Origin: Oceanobacillus halophilus
Lineage (GTDB): Bacteria > Bacillota > Bacilli > Bacillales > Amphibacillaceae
Assembly: GCF_003628505.1 (NCBI RefSeq)
Contig: NZ_RBZP01000005.1
Location: 124,001-188,000, forward strand
Reading direction: 5' to 3'
Length of the DNA stretch: 64,000 nt
A program made the translations under genes and the position numbers. Shown one piece after another: positions 19,308 through 28,100 of the stretch; positions within the stretch are counted from its first letter, which is position 1; every line of letters starts with the position of its first letter. The notes beneath the pieces were generated by a model. It searched no databases. It had not been told where the DNA came from and saw only the letters and a program-made list of their open reading frames with translations.

Positions 19308-19709
19308 TTAAAAGTAAGGCACTTCTCTTACTTCACCATCTTTTACTACTATATAATTGTAATTTCTCCCTCTAGATTTTTCTTTTAGATAGTCCAATAA
19401 ATCTTCATGTTTTGAATGAAAAACGTAACGAAAAACATCATCAAATGCTTGAAAGAATAGAGTATAACTGCTTTTCATCAAAGGTAACTTCCGAATATAG
19501 GCAACCAATTCCATCTGATTATTTAACTTGTCTAATAAATACGCCTTCTCTTCCCCACTTATGTGGGCCATTAATTCAGAAGGTCTTCTTAATTCTTCTA
19601 TAGGATGAAAAATTAGAATATTACTGCGTTCTTGGCCTAAGAATATACGTAATCCTTTAGGCTTCTCAGAAAGTAATAAAAAGTCATCTTTAAGTCCGGT
19701 TAGTTTCAT
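19308..19709 (-). CDS. hypothetical protein, paralogue of the next gene
   Basis: 133 residues, soluble, not recognised. The first half aligns with the protein encoded at 19733-20008: both begin with a LxGLxDD motif and share a block that reads RRPSELMAHISGEEKAYLLD here and KDPVEMLALIPSIKRKYLYE there, followed by KLN. The second half here is extra (helical, ending in a short beta-like YNYIVVKDGEV). ATG 19709 has AAGGA 8 nt upstream; ATG 19718 is an alternative. The two genes are 23 bp apart on the same strand and are probably cotranscribed. Confidence 0.65.
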   Translation of the reverse strand: MKLTGLKDDFLLLSEKPKGLRIFLGQERSNILIFHPIEELRRPSELMAHISGEEKAYLLDKLNNQMELVAYIRKLPLMKSSYTLFFQAFDDVFRYVFHSKHEDLLDYLKEKSRGRNYNYIVVKDGEVREVPYF

Positions 19710-19732
19710 GAAGTTCATCCTTGTCAGTAAAA

Positions 19733-20008
19733 TTAGAGAAACTTATAGTCAACAACTTTATCTGGTCTTTGGCTAATTTGCACACTCAATCTGGTTTCCA
19801 TGTTTAATTTTTCATACAAATACTTGCGCTTAATGGATGGTATTAATGCAAGCATTTCTACAGGATCCTTCGTTCTTTCGTTACGCATAAACGCTAAAAA
19901 GTTCTTATTATTTTCTCCAACAAATGCCGCAAATACCTCATGAGTCTCTCCACCAACTGGTTTATAATCATCCCCCAGCCCTGGTAATTTTAGCACCGTC
20001 TCCGCCAT
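19733..20008 (-). CDS. hypothetical protein, first gene of a paralogous pair
   Basis: 91 residues, soluble, not recognised. Starts MAETVLKLPGLGDDY and ends with KVVDYKFL. It shares the DPxEMLAxIPxxxxxYLxEKLN block with the downstream gene. ATG 20008 is 9 nt past AAGGAAGG. It is first in a two-gene unit upstream of the 133-residue paralogue. Confidence 0.65.
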   Translation of the reverse strand: MAETVLKLPGLGDDYKPVGGETHEVFAAFVGENNKNFLAFMRNERTKDPVEMLALIPSIKRKYLYEKLNMETRLSVQISQRPDKVVDYKFL

Positions 20009-20186
20009 AACCAAACACCTTCCTTTCCAAACTAATATCTATTATGTTTTATCATTTTATCCACTTAGTTATAATCTAAACGATATACAGAAGGGAAGTT
20101 TGTATTCGTAAAAAGATTGGGTGCCTTGTCTCTTGTATAAACCTTACAGATTGTTTAATTACCACGTAACACACCTCAACTCACCC

Positions 20187-20756
20187 TTACTTCACAAATG
20201 ACAACCCTTTATTCGTAAGATTGATTATCATTTTAGCCAACTCTTTCGGCGATTTATCCATTCCATTATCCAGCCAGCTTTTAATCACGTGAATGCTGCC
20301 ACTAATAATAAATGTGCTTAAGTACTCGGATACATCCTCATTCAGGCTATTTTCATCCACCCAGTTTTCAATTAAAAATCGTTGTGCTACAATCATAACT
20401 CTCTTTGGAAATGTCGTATCCCCATTTTCATTAAGTAACGTCTGACAGACATCGCTTTTCGATACGATGTATTCAAGCATCTTTTCTGTCATTTGTAGGG
20501 ATTCCTCTTCTTTCGCAAAATTATATTGACTTAAGTACTCATTCATATCCTCAATAATTTCTTCTTCCATTCGAGCCAAAAGATCAAATTGGTCCGAGTA
20601 ATGGGAATAGAATGTCGAGCGGTTAATATCAGCTAACTGACAGATTTCCTTCACGGTAATGGAAGAAATTGGCTTTTCTTTTAGTAATTTCATTAAGCTA
20701 TCTTTTAACATCATTCGGGTATATTTTTTTCTTCGATCTAATTTAGAAGAAGTCAA
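20187..20756 (-). CDS. TetR-family repressor of the adjacent MMPL genes
   Basis: 189 residues. The N-terminal helix-turn-helix is typical of TetR regulators (SSITVKEICQLADINRSTFY with YSHYSDQFDLL after it, about residues 33-62). The C-terminal ligand domain is helical and of the YxaF-like type common in Bacillus. It starts with TTG 20756 preceded by AAGGAGGA. It is divergent from the MMPL/YhgE-like operon across about 160 bp containing two inverted repeats, so it is the likely local repressor. Confidence 0.88.
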   Translation of the reverse strand: MTSSKLDRRKKYTRMMLKDSLMKLLKEKPISSITVKEICQLADINRSTFYSHYSDQFDLLARMEEEIIEDMNEYLSQYNFAKEEESLQMTEKMLEYIVSKSDVCQTLLNENGDTTFPKRVMIVAQRFLIENWVDENSLNEDVSEYLSTFIISGSIHVIKSWLDNGMDKSPKELAKMIINLTNKGLSFVK

Positions 20757-20788
20757 ATGTAAAGTCCTCCTTAAATTTTTATGTTTTC

Positions 20789-20811
20789 CAACATAAATTC
20801 CATTTGTGTTG
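20789..20811. promoter_or_regulatory. inverted repeat, candidate TetR operator 1
   Basis: CAACATAAA and TTTGTGTTG (8 of 9 paired) are separated by TTCCA. The site lies 33 bp upstream of the regulator start, where an autoregulatory operator would be expected. Confidence 0.45.
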
Positions 20812-20827
20812 TGCTTTTTACGTAAAT

Positions 20828-20870
20828 AACAAAACTGTTTGTTGTATATCCAACACTGTGTCTATATAAT
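20828..20870 (+). promoter_or_regulatory. MMPL operon promoter with overlapping inverted repeat
   Basis: TTGTAT (20842-20847) and TATAAT (20865-20870) are 17 nt apart. The perfect repeat AACAAA-ACTG-TTTGTT (20828-20843) overlaps the -35 box, a good position for repression by the divergent TetR protein. Confidence 0.55.
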
Positions 20871-20919
20871 AATATAGTGGAAATTTTTCTAACGCAAGAG
20901 AGGATGAAATATTTTAAGC

Positions 20920-22965
20920 ATGGCAGCAAAGATTATTAAATATAAAAAATCCATTGTGATCGCATTTATGATTTTAACCTTAATCAGTATATTTGCTTCG
21001 TTTACTGTATCCGTAAACTATAATATGGTAGATTACCTGCCGGAGGATGCCCCATCAACGGAGGCAATGGACGTCATGGAGCAGGAATTTGAAGGTTCTG
21101 TAGCAAACACAAGGGTCATGATTCAAGATGTGACCGTACAAGAAGCACTTGTAATGAAAGAGAAACTTGCTGCCATCGACGGTGTGTCCGATGTTACCTG
21201 GTTAGACGATGCCATTGATATAAAAACTCCTATTGAAATGGCGGATCAGGACACCGTGGAAACCTATTATAAGAACGATAATGCCTTGTTTACGTTTAGT
21301 ATTCGTGAAGGGGACGAGGTTCCAATAACGGATGACATCTATGAACTAATAGGCGATGACAACGCCATGTCAGGTGACGCTCTCGATACAGCCAATTCAC
21401 AAAAAATGGCTGGTAGTGAATCACTTAATGCAGCAGCATTACTGGTACCGATTATCATTATCATATTGGTACTATCTACTACCTCTTGGGCAGAACCTAT
21501 ATTCTTCCTGACAGCCATTGGTGTTTCTGTCCTTATTAATATGGGAACAAATTTCTTTCTTGGTGAAGTTTCATTTGTTACGCAGTCTGTTGCACCAATT
21601 CTGCAATTGGCCGTATCACTAGACTATGCAATCTTTCTACTTCATAGTTTCCAGGATTATAGGAAACAAGAAGAATATCCGCACGTAGCAATGAGACGAG
21701 CAATGAAACGATCATTCCCTGCGATTGCTGCAAGTGCGTCCACCACGTTCTTTGGTTTTATCGCTCTGACGTTTATGAACTTTGAAATTGGTTCTGATTT
21801 AGGGCTTAATCTTGTAAAAGGAATTGTCTTGAGCTTTATTAGTGTCATGATCTTTTTACCTGCATTAACTTTACTTTTATATAAATGGATTGATAAAACG
21901 CAGCATAAGCAGTTCATTCCAAGCTTCAGAAATGTTGGAAGCAAAGTAGCTAAGTTGAGAATACCGAGTTTAGTAATTGTATTTCTGCTTATTGTTCCTG
22001 CCTTTTTAGGACAAGGTCAAACGAACTTTATCTATGGGGTAGGAGAGCAACCGGAGAACACACGCGCTGGAAGTGACGCGATAAAGATTGAAGAGAATTT
22101 TGGCAAATTCACCCCGATGGTCTTACTTGTTCCAAAAGGTGATGTAGCAAAAGAAGAAGAATTAGTCCAGCAGTTGGAAAACCTGGACCATGTATCAAGT
22201 GTTCTAGCATATGTTAATGCAGTGAGCGCAGCAATACCATCCGAGTATATAGATGAATCGGTGACAGAGCAATTCTATTCCGAAAATTACAGTCGTATTA
22301 TTGTAAATACGAATACTAAAAACGAGGGTGAAGAAGCGTTCGGCTTAATTGAATCGACACAAGATACAGTTGAAACGTATTATGATGATTTTTACCTACT
22401 AGGGGAAAGTGTTACCCTCTACGATATGAAAAATGTTGTGCAGAAGGATAATACGGTTGTAAACTTGTTAACCGTAATTACAATCGCCATCGTTTTACTG
22501 GTAACATTTAAATCCATCTCATTCCCTGTAGTTCTGTTGCTTACAATTCAGTCTGCAGTGTGGATTAATTTATCTATCCCCTATTTTACTGGCACCTCTT
22601 TAGTGTACGTCGGGTACCTAATTGTTAGTACGGTTCAGCTTGCTGCAACTGTCGATTATGGAATCCTTTTAACAGAGGCATTTAAGGAAAATCGCAAGGA
22701 AATGTCTGCACTAAATGCTATGAAGAAAACGGTAGATGAAAAATTATTCTCTATCCTAATTTCAGCATCCATTTTATCCAGTGTCGGTTTCATTTTATCC
22801 TGGACCTCTTCTAACCCTATCGTGTCATCGATCGGTTTGCTGTTAGGACGAGGAGCATTGCTTGCATTTCTAATGGTTGTACTATTCCTTCCTGCAATGC
22901 TGTTGGTATTTGATAAAGTCATTGAAAAAACAACTTGGAAAGCTAATTATAGTAAGGAGAAATGA
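20920..22965 (+). CDS. MMPL/RND-family membrane transporter
   Basis: 681 residues with the two-fold RND layout: one helix, a large extracellular loop, five helices, then the same again. The first repeat has a membrane block with VAPILQLAVSLDYAIFLLHS (acidic residue in the helix, typical of MMPL proton paths). The second has TVQLAATVDYGILLTEAF. The family exports lipids, peptides or drugs using the proton gradient. ATG 20920 has only a weak site. The next gene overlaps its stop, and the TetR gene is divergent, forming a three-gene module. Confidence 0.9.
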   Translation: MAAKIIKYKKSIVIAFMILTLISIFASFTVSVNYNMVDYLPEDAPSTEAMDVMEQEFEGSVANTRVMIQDVTVQEALVMKEKLAAIDGVSDVTWLDDAIDIKTPIEMADQDTVETYYKNDNALFTFSIREGDEVPITDDIYELIGDDNAMSGDALDTANSQKMAGSESLNAAALLVPIIIIILVLSTTSWAEPIFFLTAIGVSVLINMGTNFFLGEVSFVTQSVAPILQLAVSLDYAIFLLHSFQDYRKQEEYPHVAMRRAMKRSFPAIAASASTTFFGFIALTFMNFEIGSDLGLNLVKGIVLSFISVMIFLPALTLLLYKWIDKTQHKQFIPSFRNVGSKVAKLRIPSLVIVFLLIVPAFLGQGQTNFIYGVGEQPENTRAGSDAIKIEENFGKFTPMVLLVPKGDVAKEEELVQQLENLDHVSSVLAYVNAVSAAIPSEYIDESVTEQFYSENYSRIIVNTNTKNEGEEAFGLIESTQDTVETYYDDFYLLGESVTLYDMKNVVQKDNTVVNLLTVITIAIVLLVTFKSISFPVVLLLTIQSAVWINLSIPYFTGTSLVYVGYLIVSTVQLAATVDYGILLTEAFKENRKEMSALNAMKKTVDEKLFSILISASILSSVGFILSWTSSNPIVSSIGLLLGRGALLAFLMVVLFLPAMLLVFDKVIEKTTWKANYSKEK

Positions 22966-22967
22966 TG

Positions 22968-24794
22968 ATGAAACGAATGAAAAAAATACTTTTTGTCTTT
23001 ATGGCAATCTTACTAATACTTCCGTCATTTCTTGTAAGTGCTGAGTCCAATCAAAACAAGACGGAAGAAGAAACTTCCGAATCAAAAGGGAATATTTCTT
23101 CAAAAGACGAAGTTGTATACGCAACACTTGGTGCTACAGGTGATAGCAAAGAAATTTTCGTTGTGAACACGTTTGATGTGGCAAAAGCCGGAACCATTGT
23201 CGATTATGGTCACTATGAAAGTCTTAAAAACCTAACCGATTTATCAAAAATCGAGCAAAACCATGATACGGTTGAGTTTCAAGCAGCAGAAGGGAAATTC
23301 TATTATCAGGGAAATATGAATAATGAGTCCCTTCCATGGAATATTTCCATTTCCTATTTTCTAGATGGGGAAAAAATGAACCCGGAAGAACTTGCTGGTA
23401 AGGATGGACACGTGGAAATCCATATCGAGACAACTGCTAATAAGCAGGTGGACCCACTGTTTTTCGAAAACTATTTATTACAGATTTCCATGACACTGGA
23501 TCCAACTATTTACAGCAATATTCAAGCGCCTGACGGAATGATTGCAAATGCTGGTAAAAACAAGCAAGTGACCTTTACCGTCATGCCGGAAAAAGAGGAA
23601 GAATTTGTTCTAGAAGCCGAAGTTGACGGCTTTGAGCTGGATGGAATTGAATTTACTGGAGTTCCATCATCCATGTCTATTGACTCACCAGATATGGACG
23701 ATGTTACTGGAGATATGGAGTCTCTAACAGATGCGATTGCGGAAGTAAACAATGGCGTTGGAGAGTTAAGAACTGGAGTTTCTGATTTGAATAGCGGTGT
23801 GTCGAGCTTACGTGATGGCTCCGCTCAGTACAAGCAAGGAATGTCTGATATTAGTGCTGGATCTTCTGATCTTATTCAAGGATCTAAGTCGATTGATCAA
23901 GCACTTGTAGCAATGAGCAGTTCTTTGGATGTTGGTGAAGTGGATTTAAGTGAATTGGAAAAGTTGGCTACTGGGCTTAAGGAGATTTCTAAAGGACTAA
24001 ATGAATCAGCGGATGGATTGGACGAGCTAAAAGAAGGCTATACTAGTGCTTATACAGCTTTAGATGAAGCTATGCAAGCCATTCCGGAACATGAAATCTC
24101 AGAAGAAGAATTTCAGGAATTATATATGAGTGGTGCTGATCCTGAAACAGTGGATAAGTTAGTAGAAACCTACGAAAAAGCACTTATAGCCAAAGGAACT
24201 TATACTAACGAAGACCTACAAAAAGCCTTCAAAGCTGTAGACCCTACTTTAACAGAAGTTAGCAATGGTCTTAAAGAAATGGCAACAAACATGGACACCA
24301 TGGCATCTGAACTTGATTCCTCCTTGGAAGGAATGGATGTTTCCGATTCTCTTGGTCAGTTACAGGAAGGATTAGAAGCACTATCTTCTAACTACAAAGA
24401 CTTCCATTCTGGATTAACAGAGTATACGAATGGTGTTGGCCAATTAGCGAATTCTTATCATGAGCTACACGCTGGTATAGAAGAACTTTCAGGTGGAACA
24501 AATGAACTGGAAAATGGTGTAGCCGAACTTCATAACGGTACAAACGAATTATATGAATCTACCAATGATTTACCAGATCAAATGAAAGAAGAAGTCGATC
24601 AAATGGTTTCTGAATACGATAAATCAGATATCGAACCTGTATCTTTCGTTTCATCAAAAAATAACGACAAAATCCAATCGGTGCAATTTATCATTAGTAC
24701 AGATAGTATTCAAATCGAAGAACCAGAAACCGTCGAAGCTCCTAAAGAAGAAGAAAAAGGCTTCTGGGATCGTTTAATGGATCTGTTTTCTTGA
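22968..24794 (+). CDS. secreted YhgE-like coiled-coil protein, partner of the MMPL transporter
   Basis: 608 residues. An N-terminal signal peptide (hydrophobic core IILFVFMAILLILPSFLV-like, cleavage near VSA-ES) is followed by a beta-rich domain and then a long region with heptad-like repeats at about 260-340 and 480-545. These are of the LxxGxxxLxxG type (ELRTGVSDLNSGVSSLRDGS, ELENGVAELHNGTNELYEST) seen in YhgE/Pip proteins. The final EEEKGFWDRLMDLFS may be an amphipathic tail. It overlaps the MMPL stop, so coupled translation is likely. ATG 22968 is best spaced to AAGGAG among three in-phase ATGs. Role inferred: periplasm-like adaptor of the exporter. Confidence 0.8.
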   Translation: MKRMKKILFVFMAILLILPSFLVSAESNQNKTEEETSESKGNISSKDEVVYATLGATGDSKEIFVVNTFDVAKAGTIVDYGHYESLKNLTDLSKIEQNHDTVEFQAAEGKFYYQGNMNNESLPWNISISYFLDGEKMNPEELAGKDGHVEIHIETTANKQVDPLFFENYLLQISMTLDPTIYSNIQAPDGMIANAGKNKQVTFTVMPEKEEEFVLEAEVDGFELDGIEFTGVPSSMSIDSPDMDDVTGDMESLTDAIAEVNNGVGELRTGVSDLNSGVSSLRDGSAQYKQGMSDISAGSSDLIQGSKSIDQALVAMSSSLDVGEVDLSELEKLATGLKEISKGLNESADGLDELKEGYTSAYTALDEAMQAIPEHEISEEEFQELYMSGADPETVDKLVETYEKALIAKGTYTNEDLQKAFKAVDPTLTEVSNGLKEMATNMDTMASELDSSLEGMDVSDSLGQLQEGLEALSSNYKDFHSGLTEYTNGVGQLANSYHELHAGIEELSGGTNELENGVAELHNGTNELYESTNDLPDQMKEEVDQMVSEYDKSDIEPVSFVSSKNNDKIQSVQFIISTDSIQIEEPETVEAPKEEEKGFWDRLMDLFS

Positions 24795-24811
24795 TAAGGA
24801 ATAGAAAAAAT

Positions 24812-24850
24812 GCCTTTCCTTTTACTTTAAAAGGGAAAGGCGTTTTTATT
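24812..24850 (+). terminator. terminator of the MMPL operon
   Basis: GCCTTTCCTTTT pairs with AAAAGGGAAAGGC, followed by GTTTTTATTT. It lies 18 bp after the stop. Confidence 0.85.
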
Positions 24851-24856
24851 TAAGAA

Positions 24857-24918
24857 GGGACATGGGGACAGGTTAGTTGTCCCACGAGGCTGGGACAACT
24901 AACCTGTCCCCATGTCCC
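24857..24918. repeat. GGGACAGGTT palindrome 1 (full)
   Basis: Two 27-nt arms (24857-24883 and 24892-24918) are perfect inverted repeats around an 8-nt centre. The arm contains GGGGACAGGTTAGTTGTCCC. It ends 7 bp before the stop of the next minus-strand gene. Confidence 0.95.
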
Positions 24919-24925
24919 CACTCAT

Positions 24926-25489
24926 TTATTTCCCCCCGTCATCCTTTTTAAATGCATGGATAGAATTAGCTATTTTAACTAAGTCTACAGCAGGGACTTT
25001 ATCAGAAACCCTCTTATCGACACTTAGGATATATTGCCAATTACTTTGTTCAAAGACTAATACATGGAAACCTGAGATTTTTAGATATGTTGCATCCTTT
25101 CCATTCTTTAATTTGAAAACATCTATAATATCCTTATCTCTAACTGGAATTCTGTTTTCAGCTGGCCGAACATCGATTTTGTAATGATTCTCTGGTACCT
25201 GTTCATGGATAAATTTCAACTCAAAAGAAGCATTAATATCTCCAGCCAACCTATCAAACCTTCCAAAATAATGCGTAAATGTCAATGCTGGAAGTCTCGT
25301 AGGAAGTGGTAATTTTTGATCGAAATGCTGTTCTGCTTTTTTTATTGCCTCTTCCACTGGTTCATACCCAAATTCCTCATAAAATTCTTCAGCTGGTTTA
25401 GGTCTGTCTTCTTTGCTAGCGAATACTGCCCCATTACCTATTAATATGCTGATTAAAAAGAACAACAATAAAAAGATATATTTATTCAA
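24926..25489 (-). CDS. secreted hypothetical protein, 187 aa
   Basis: Signal peptide (about residues 1-24; core IFLLLFFLISILIG, cleavage near VFA-SK) followed by a soluble domain of about 160 residues with strands such as FTHYFGRFDRLAGDINA and ATYLKISGFHVLVFE. Not recognised; the shape recalls small DUF4367-type domains but I cannot assign it. The start is TTG 25489 with GGAGGAG upstream. The longer frame to 25609 is an artefact, because those codons come from the palindrome at 25515-25590. Confidence 0.7.
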   Translation of the reverse strand: MNKYIFLLLFFLISILIGNGAVFASKEDRPKPAEEFYEEFGYEPVEEAIKKAEQHFDQKLPLPTRLPALTFTHYFGRFDRLAGDINASFELKFIHEQVPENHYKIDVRPAENRIPVRDKDIIDVFKLKNGKDATYLKISGFHVLVFEQSNWQYILSVDKRVSDKVPAVDLVKIANSIHAFKKDDGGK

Positions 25490-25514
25490 TGAAACTCCTC
25501 CATTTTCCTTAAAA

Positions 25515-25590
25515 GGGACGTGGGGACAGGTTGGTTGTCCCAGTGGGGGGACAACTAACCTGTCCCCACGTCCCCATCCCCACGTCCCCA
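25515..25590. repeat. GGGACAGGTT palindrome 2 (full, with extra partial arm)
   Basis: Arm GGGACGTGGGGACAGGTTGG-type at 25515-25541 and its near-perfect inverse at about 25548-25574, then a further CCCCACGTCCCC piece to 25590. It is immediately upstream of the secreted protein's ribosome binding site. Confidence 0.9.
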
Positions 25591-25708
25591 AAATACAAAA
25601 AGAGAACACAAGTTTTTCATGGTATTACGTGCCTTAGTAAGTATCTTTACCCAATGGAAAAACTGCATTCTCTTATATTTAGTTAATCTCCTAATTTAAC
25701 TCTGGCAA

Positions 25709-26479
25709 TCATGCTTCTTCGTCATTCACTTTGTCATGCCATTCCTTTTGCCGCTTCTTGCGTAAGAGTTCTTGGTAAAAAGCTAACCGAGCCACTTCAT
25801 ATAGAACCAGACTAAAAATGGCCCCAATCACAAATAAGAACACACCTATTATTAAAGCTATTCCCGTTAATAGGAACAGTCCCAATAAGGACCATCTATA
25901 ACCCTTCATAAGCGAAAAGCTGTTCTTTATACTTCGGAATATACCAAGTTTCGGATCATCATGTAAAAGATACATTGTCTGTGAAATCCCTAAGTATAGC
26001 CAAAACAGAATAGCATATAAAACAAGATAAATGAGAATTACTATACCCGTTCGCACATTCCACCCAGCTGCAGCAATGACAACGGCGCCTATGCCTGTGT
26101 ATATAATCAACATCCCAATGAAATAGATCAGCAAATTATTTAGAACGAAAATAATAACCCCTTTATACAATAAACGCGCATTACGAAATGGGTAGGTGAT
26201 TGCTGTCATCCATCTGTTTCCCATTGTATTCTTTGTAAGGGTAATATATTGAATAAGTATAAAAAATAAGATGCTATTTACAAATGCTCCTATTAGAAGA
26301 GACTGAAGCGTTTCGGAAGTAGCAACAGCTAAAGGATCCATTTTTATGCTTAGTGTCCCCTGAATAGGAAGTGTACCAATTACAAGCTTAATTAGGTAAA
26401 TTAACAGTACCATACCAATAATTTTTAGCCAATTTCTATTAAGAATGTCCATAGCACCCTTTAAAACAGTTCCAATCAT
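25709..26479 (-). CDS. multi-pass membrane protein, DUF975-like
   Basis: 256 residues with about six membrane helices and a basic C-terminal tail (RKKRQKEWHDKVNDEE). The segment SIKNSFSLMKGYRWSLLGLF before the last helices is reminiscent of the DUF975 family, where a SxxLMKGxxW motif is common; I give this as tentative. ATG 26479 follows AAGGGG. It lies downstream of a palindrome and in line with other minus-strand membrane and secreted genes, but separate transcription seems likely. Confidence 0.65.
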   Translation of the reverse strand: MIGTVLKGAMDILNRNWLKIIGMVLLIYLIKLVIGTLPIQGTLSIKMDPLAVATSETLQSLLIGAFVNSILFFILIQYITLTKNTMGNRWMTAITYPFRNARLLYKGVIIFVLNNLLIYFIGMLIIYTGIGAVVIAAAGWNVRTGIVILIYLVLYAILFWLYLGISQTMYLLHDDPKLGIFRSIKNSFSLMKGYRWSLLGLFLLTGIALIIGVFLFVIGAIFSLVLYEVARLAFYQELLRKKRQKEWHDKVNDEEA

Positions 26480-26498
26480 AACATTTCCCCTTGTGGTT

Positions 26499-26562
26499 GG
26501 GACAGAGGGACAGGTTCTTTGTCCCTGTGTCTACTGGGACAAAGAACCTGTCCCCGCGTCCC
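26499..26562. repeat. GGGACAGGTT palindrome 3 (full)
   Basis: Arms 26499-26525 and 26536-26562 pair almost perfectly (core GGGACAGGTTCTTTGTCCC) around a 10-nt centre. The right arm overlaps the 3' end of the gene starting at 27406 and supplies its last codons and stop. Confidence 0.95.
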
Positions 26563-27406
26563 ACAATATTATCGGTTCATTTTCTTCCATGGTTGCTTTA
26601 TATAGGCTAATATTTCCTACAGTTGAATCAGAAGCAGTTGGATGTACTTCAAAATTTTCGTTTAATGAGATGGTCCATACAGCTTCATTATGTTTTTTTA
26701 ATACAATAGCCAGTGTACCAAACTGATGAATGTTATCCCAATCAAAAAGTTCCGTATCTCCATTTTCTGTTACAGAAATTCCTGCTGTATTGCTTATTAC
26801 CTCTACATTTTCACCATCCCATTGTCCATGCATCTCTGCTCCAACATAATAATAAGACCTGCCAGTTCCACGATCACCATATGTACCAACGAATTGCTGT
26901 ATCGTATTATCTGCTGCTTTGTAGGTTACAGCTGCAGCATCATTTGCTAACCACTCCACTTTATATTCTCCAACCGTTTCATGTGGCAATCTTTCTTTAG
27001 GTCGAGCCAGAATACCGTAATATGACCGGTAATAAATTGCATTTCCATTCTCTGTATTCTCTTTAATTGATAAGACGTGCTTGAAATTAGGTGATATGCT
27101 TGTTATGTTTTTTATCTCCTGGTTACTATCTATAAGGAGCACTACGTGAGCGATAATAATAATTCCTGTAACGCTTGTACCAATTATTTTGGACCTTTTG
27201 TTAAGTCTAAGTAAGAGTAAGATGGCGAGTGCCAAGCATATTATGCAGAATATATTTATCATGTAAAATAACCGATTATCAATATATTCTATTTGAAATC
27301 TTTCATGAACGAATAAATATCCCATTTGCAAACCAAAAGACCCAATTGCCAATAAAAATAGACTCCAGCCTACTACTTTAATTAAATTATTCGTAATCAG
27401 CTTCAC
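26531..27406 (-). CDS. membrane-anchored hypothetical protein ending inside a palindrome
   Basis: 291 residues: three or four N-terminal membrane helices (about 8-30, 45-65, 73-92), then a beta-rich outer domain of about 180 residues. Not recognised. The final residues WDAGTGSLSQ and the stop are read from the right arm of the palindrome at 26499-26562, so the natural C-terminus has been replaced or trimmed. It starts with GTG 27406 behind GGAGG and overlaps the stop of the upstream BNR-type fragment by 20 bp, showing the two were once an operon. Confidence 0.65.
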   Translation of the reverse strand: MKLITNNLIKVVGWSLFLLAIGSFGLQMGYLFVHERFQIEYIDNRLFYMINIFCIICLALAILLLLRLNKRSKIIGTSVTGIIIIAHVVLLIDSNQEIKNITSISPNFKHVLSIKENTENGNAIYYRSYYGILARPKERLPHETVGEYKVEWLANDAAAVTYKAADNTIQQFVGTYGDRGTGRSYYYVGAEMHGQWDGENVEVISNTAGISVTENGDTELFDWDNIHQFGTLAIVLKKHNEAVWTISLNENFEVHPTASDSTVGNISLYKATMEENEPIILWDAGTGSLSQ

Positions 27407-27779
27407 CTGGCTCTACCTCCATCAGAAATTCCCATGTTTTTCCGTTATCTTCTGAAATGAATTTTCCTTTTACTTGTCCACCTTGATAATCACCATTAGG
27501 TCCTTGATTAACTAAAACAGCTAAATGTTCTCCTTCTTTTACAGGTACTTCAGCTGAAACAAAAATCGGCTGATACTTTTCTGGAATCTGGAAGTTCGCT
27601 TTACTCCAAGTTTTTCCTGAATTTTGGGTTACATAAAGATTCGGTTCTTCTGGATTAATGGTACCATAGGATAAAAATCCAGTAGTTTCATCTACAAAAC
27701 CACCATCATAAATTAACCTTGTTATCCCAGGGTTATTCGTTTCCTCCCAATTCTCTCCCCCATCATGAGTTAAAAAGAT
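27387..27779 (-). pseudogene. 5'-truncated BNR/sialidase-repeat protein fragment
   Basis: About 130 codons of a beta-propeller protein with two BNR-type Asp-box motifs, LTHDGGENWEETN and TQNSGKTWSKANF, and a third near SEDNGKTWEFL. Only the C-terminal part remains. At 27780 the frame enters a GGGACAGGTT palindrome and no start codon or ribosome site precedes it outside the repeat. The original protein would have been a secreted sialidase-like or photosystem-stability-type propeller. The stop overlaps the start of the next gene, as in an intact operon. Confidence 0.75.
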
Positions 27780-27841
27780 GGGACGCGGGGACAGGTTAGT
27801 TGTCCCAACGGCTTGGGACAACTAACCTGTCCCCGCGTCCC
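27780..27841. repeat. GGGACAGGTT palindrome 4 (full)
   Basis: 27-nt arms (27780-27806, 27815-27841) are perfect inverted repeats around AACGGCTT. It sits at the break point of the truncated BNR gene. Confidence 0.95.
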
Positions 27842-28100
27842 CATTTCCACAAACCAAACATTTTTTTCAATAAGACACCTAACATACGGTTTATGGCATT
27901 ATCTGTGAGATAAACGGAGGATAAGCAAGATAATCACGTTGTTTACTGTGCTAACCTCCATATACGAACACTATATACAGTTGAAACTTTTTTTATTTGT
28001 TGTTATGTTTAAACAGTTGCGTTTTGTCGTGAAATAAATGTAATTAGCGACGTCATACCAAATATTGTGCAATTAATAACAAAAAAGGAGCTGATTACAA

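Noticed and set aside
24926-25609. Longer version of the secreted 187-residue protein
   Set aside because: The extra N-terminal codons are read from a GGGACAGGTT palindrome; a TTG with its own ribosome site gives a normal signal peptide.
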